Source: Phoronis australis (taxonomy: Eukaryota > Phoronida > Phoronidae). From it: a DNA stretch of 64,000 bases. This document shows, in pieces, positions 63,183 through 64,000 of the stretch. How positions within the stretch are numbered: position 1 is the first letter of the stretch; every line of letters begins with the position of its first letter. The stretch spans positions 280,539 through 344,538 of the forward strand of contig NMRA01000143.1 in NCBI GenBank assembly GCA_002633005.1, written 5' to 3'. The notes beneath the pieces are model-generated. The model was not told where the DNA came from. It saw only the letters and a list, made by a program, of their open reading frames with translations, and searched no databases. Position numbers and translations under genes: made by a program.

Positions 63183-63345
63183 TGCAGAATTGATTAAACA
63201 CATGGCACTTTTTGTTATTAATAGTCTTTATTCCGTTTCGTTCATATGTTGAGTGAGTGTAGTTTTGTTCCGAACATATGAACGAAATGGAATAAACATT
63301 GTGTCAATAACGAAAAGTGTTGTGTGTTAAATCAATTTTGCAGAA
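63183..63345. mobile_element. Foldback element with ~70-bp arms
   Basis: TGCAGAATTGATTAAACACA...TTTATTCCGTTTCGTTCATATGTT pairs with GAACATATGAACGAAATGGA...TTAAATCAATTTTGCA. The central 24 bp of the arms have one or two mismatches. The loop is about 20 nt. Confidence 0.8.
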
Positions 63346-63407
63346 ATGGAAACATGCATTGTACAACTGGGTGAATTTTCCAAATGTCGTGCACTTACAC
63401 ACTGCAT

Positions 63408-63775
63408 GAGTTGCAAACCAAAGCTATGCAATAATTACTATTTGCTGCCAATAAAAGAAGGAAGTTAGTAACTAACTGTTGGTGAAGTAAATGTATTTTG
63501 TACAACCTCTCAAACATCAGATATTTTTTAAAAAATATCAATAATCAATTCCTTTTGTAACATTTTATTCATTTTAATTTTATTGTTTTTGGTGACCCCA
63601 AGTGTAGAGGGTCTCACCGATCATTCTTGGGATTATCCGTAAGAAGTAGTAATGTCTCCCAGTATGTACTTGTCTGTTTTTTGTGAATAAAATGATCTAC
63701 AGCCACCAATACTGCTACTTCAAGGGCTGAGTTGCAAACCACAACACTGCAATAACTATTCGCCGTAACAACAGG
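63408..63775. repeat. Two ~43-bp direct repeats
   Basis: TGAGTTGCAAACCAAAGCTA-type sequence followed by GCAATAA.TATT at 63408-63450 recurs at 63728-63770. Confidence 0.7.
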
Positions 63776-64000
63776 ACTAATGAATCTGTGTAAGAACAGA
63801 CAGACTCTTTGAAAATTCCAAGTGAAACGCAATGGCATGGCAACAGGCTGAAAAAGTGCTCATGAGATGTGAATCAGTGCGAGATAATTCCAATTGTTAA
63901 GAGTGCAGACGCACTTCAAGACATGGATAATACAGCAGCTGAGTGGGTAAACCAGCGATGAAGGATTCTTGAAAATTGTGCTGACATTCATGAAGCTTAA

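Overview
This is nuclear DNA of an animal, not of a prokaryote. Five recognisable bilaterian genes are present. Four are split by consensus GT/AG introns and one has a single coding exon, and more than half of the window is intron, intergenic DNA and repeats. Gene content (axonemal dynein, dystroglycan glycosylation, a lysosomal transporter, a kinetochore subunit) and apparent unresolved heterozygosity suggest an invertebrate deuterostome, most likely a lancelet (Branchiostoma). The species call is inference; the gene identities rest on family motifs and exon-by-exon reading-frame continuity that I checked.

Layout, left to right. (1) 1-2254, minus: 5' part of a PMF1 (Nnf1-type, MIS12 complex) gene, three exons, running off the left edge. 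(2) 2.4-5.2 kb: possible shared PMF1/FKRP promoter, a 508-bp hAT-like non-autonomous transposon, a segment duplicated near 27.5-28.2 kb, a LINE reverse-transcriptase remnant and a 135-N gap. (3) 5313-6935, plus: complete intronless-coding FKRP (ribitol-phosphate transferase). (4) 8988-28242, minus: complete DNAI1 (outer-arm dynein intermediate chain 1), 18 coding exons, 713 codons plus stop. (5) 28454-33914, plus: complete FAM219A, 5 exons, 169 residues. DNAI1 and FAM219A are head to head with only 211 bp between start codons; the same divergent pair lies on human 9p13. (6) 38.2-39.9 kb: a repeat element built of ~147-bp modules, each carrying a CTCF-like core. (7) 40486-41454, minus: an unrecognised basic, serine-rich protein with its own poly(A) signal. 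(8) 42.4-45.3 kb: a ~1.3-kb block present twice across a single N, probably two haplotypes joined end to end. (9) 47684-60740, minus: MFSD12 lysosomal transporter, last eight exons, with its N-terminal half beyond the window. Its last intron holds a second full copy of the CTCF-motif element. (10) A second single-N junction at 61588 falsely duplicates an MFSD12 exon. (11) 61.8-64 kb: no gene seen, several small repeats and a foldback element.

The genes do not form one pathway. DNAI1 and FAM219A probably share a bidirectional promoter with NRF1-, YY1- and X-box-like sites. The most unusual signal is the transposable element whose internal modules repeat a near-consensus CTCF site at nucleosome spacing. 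It occurs in two full copies of opposite orientation plus one truncated copy at what looks like a haplotype-specific insertion.
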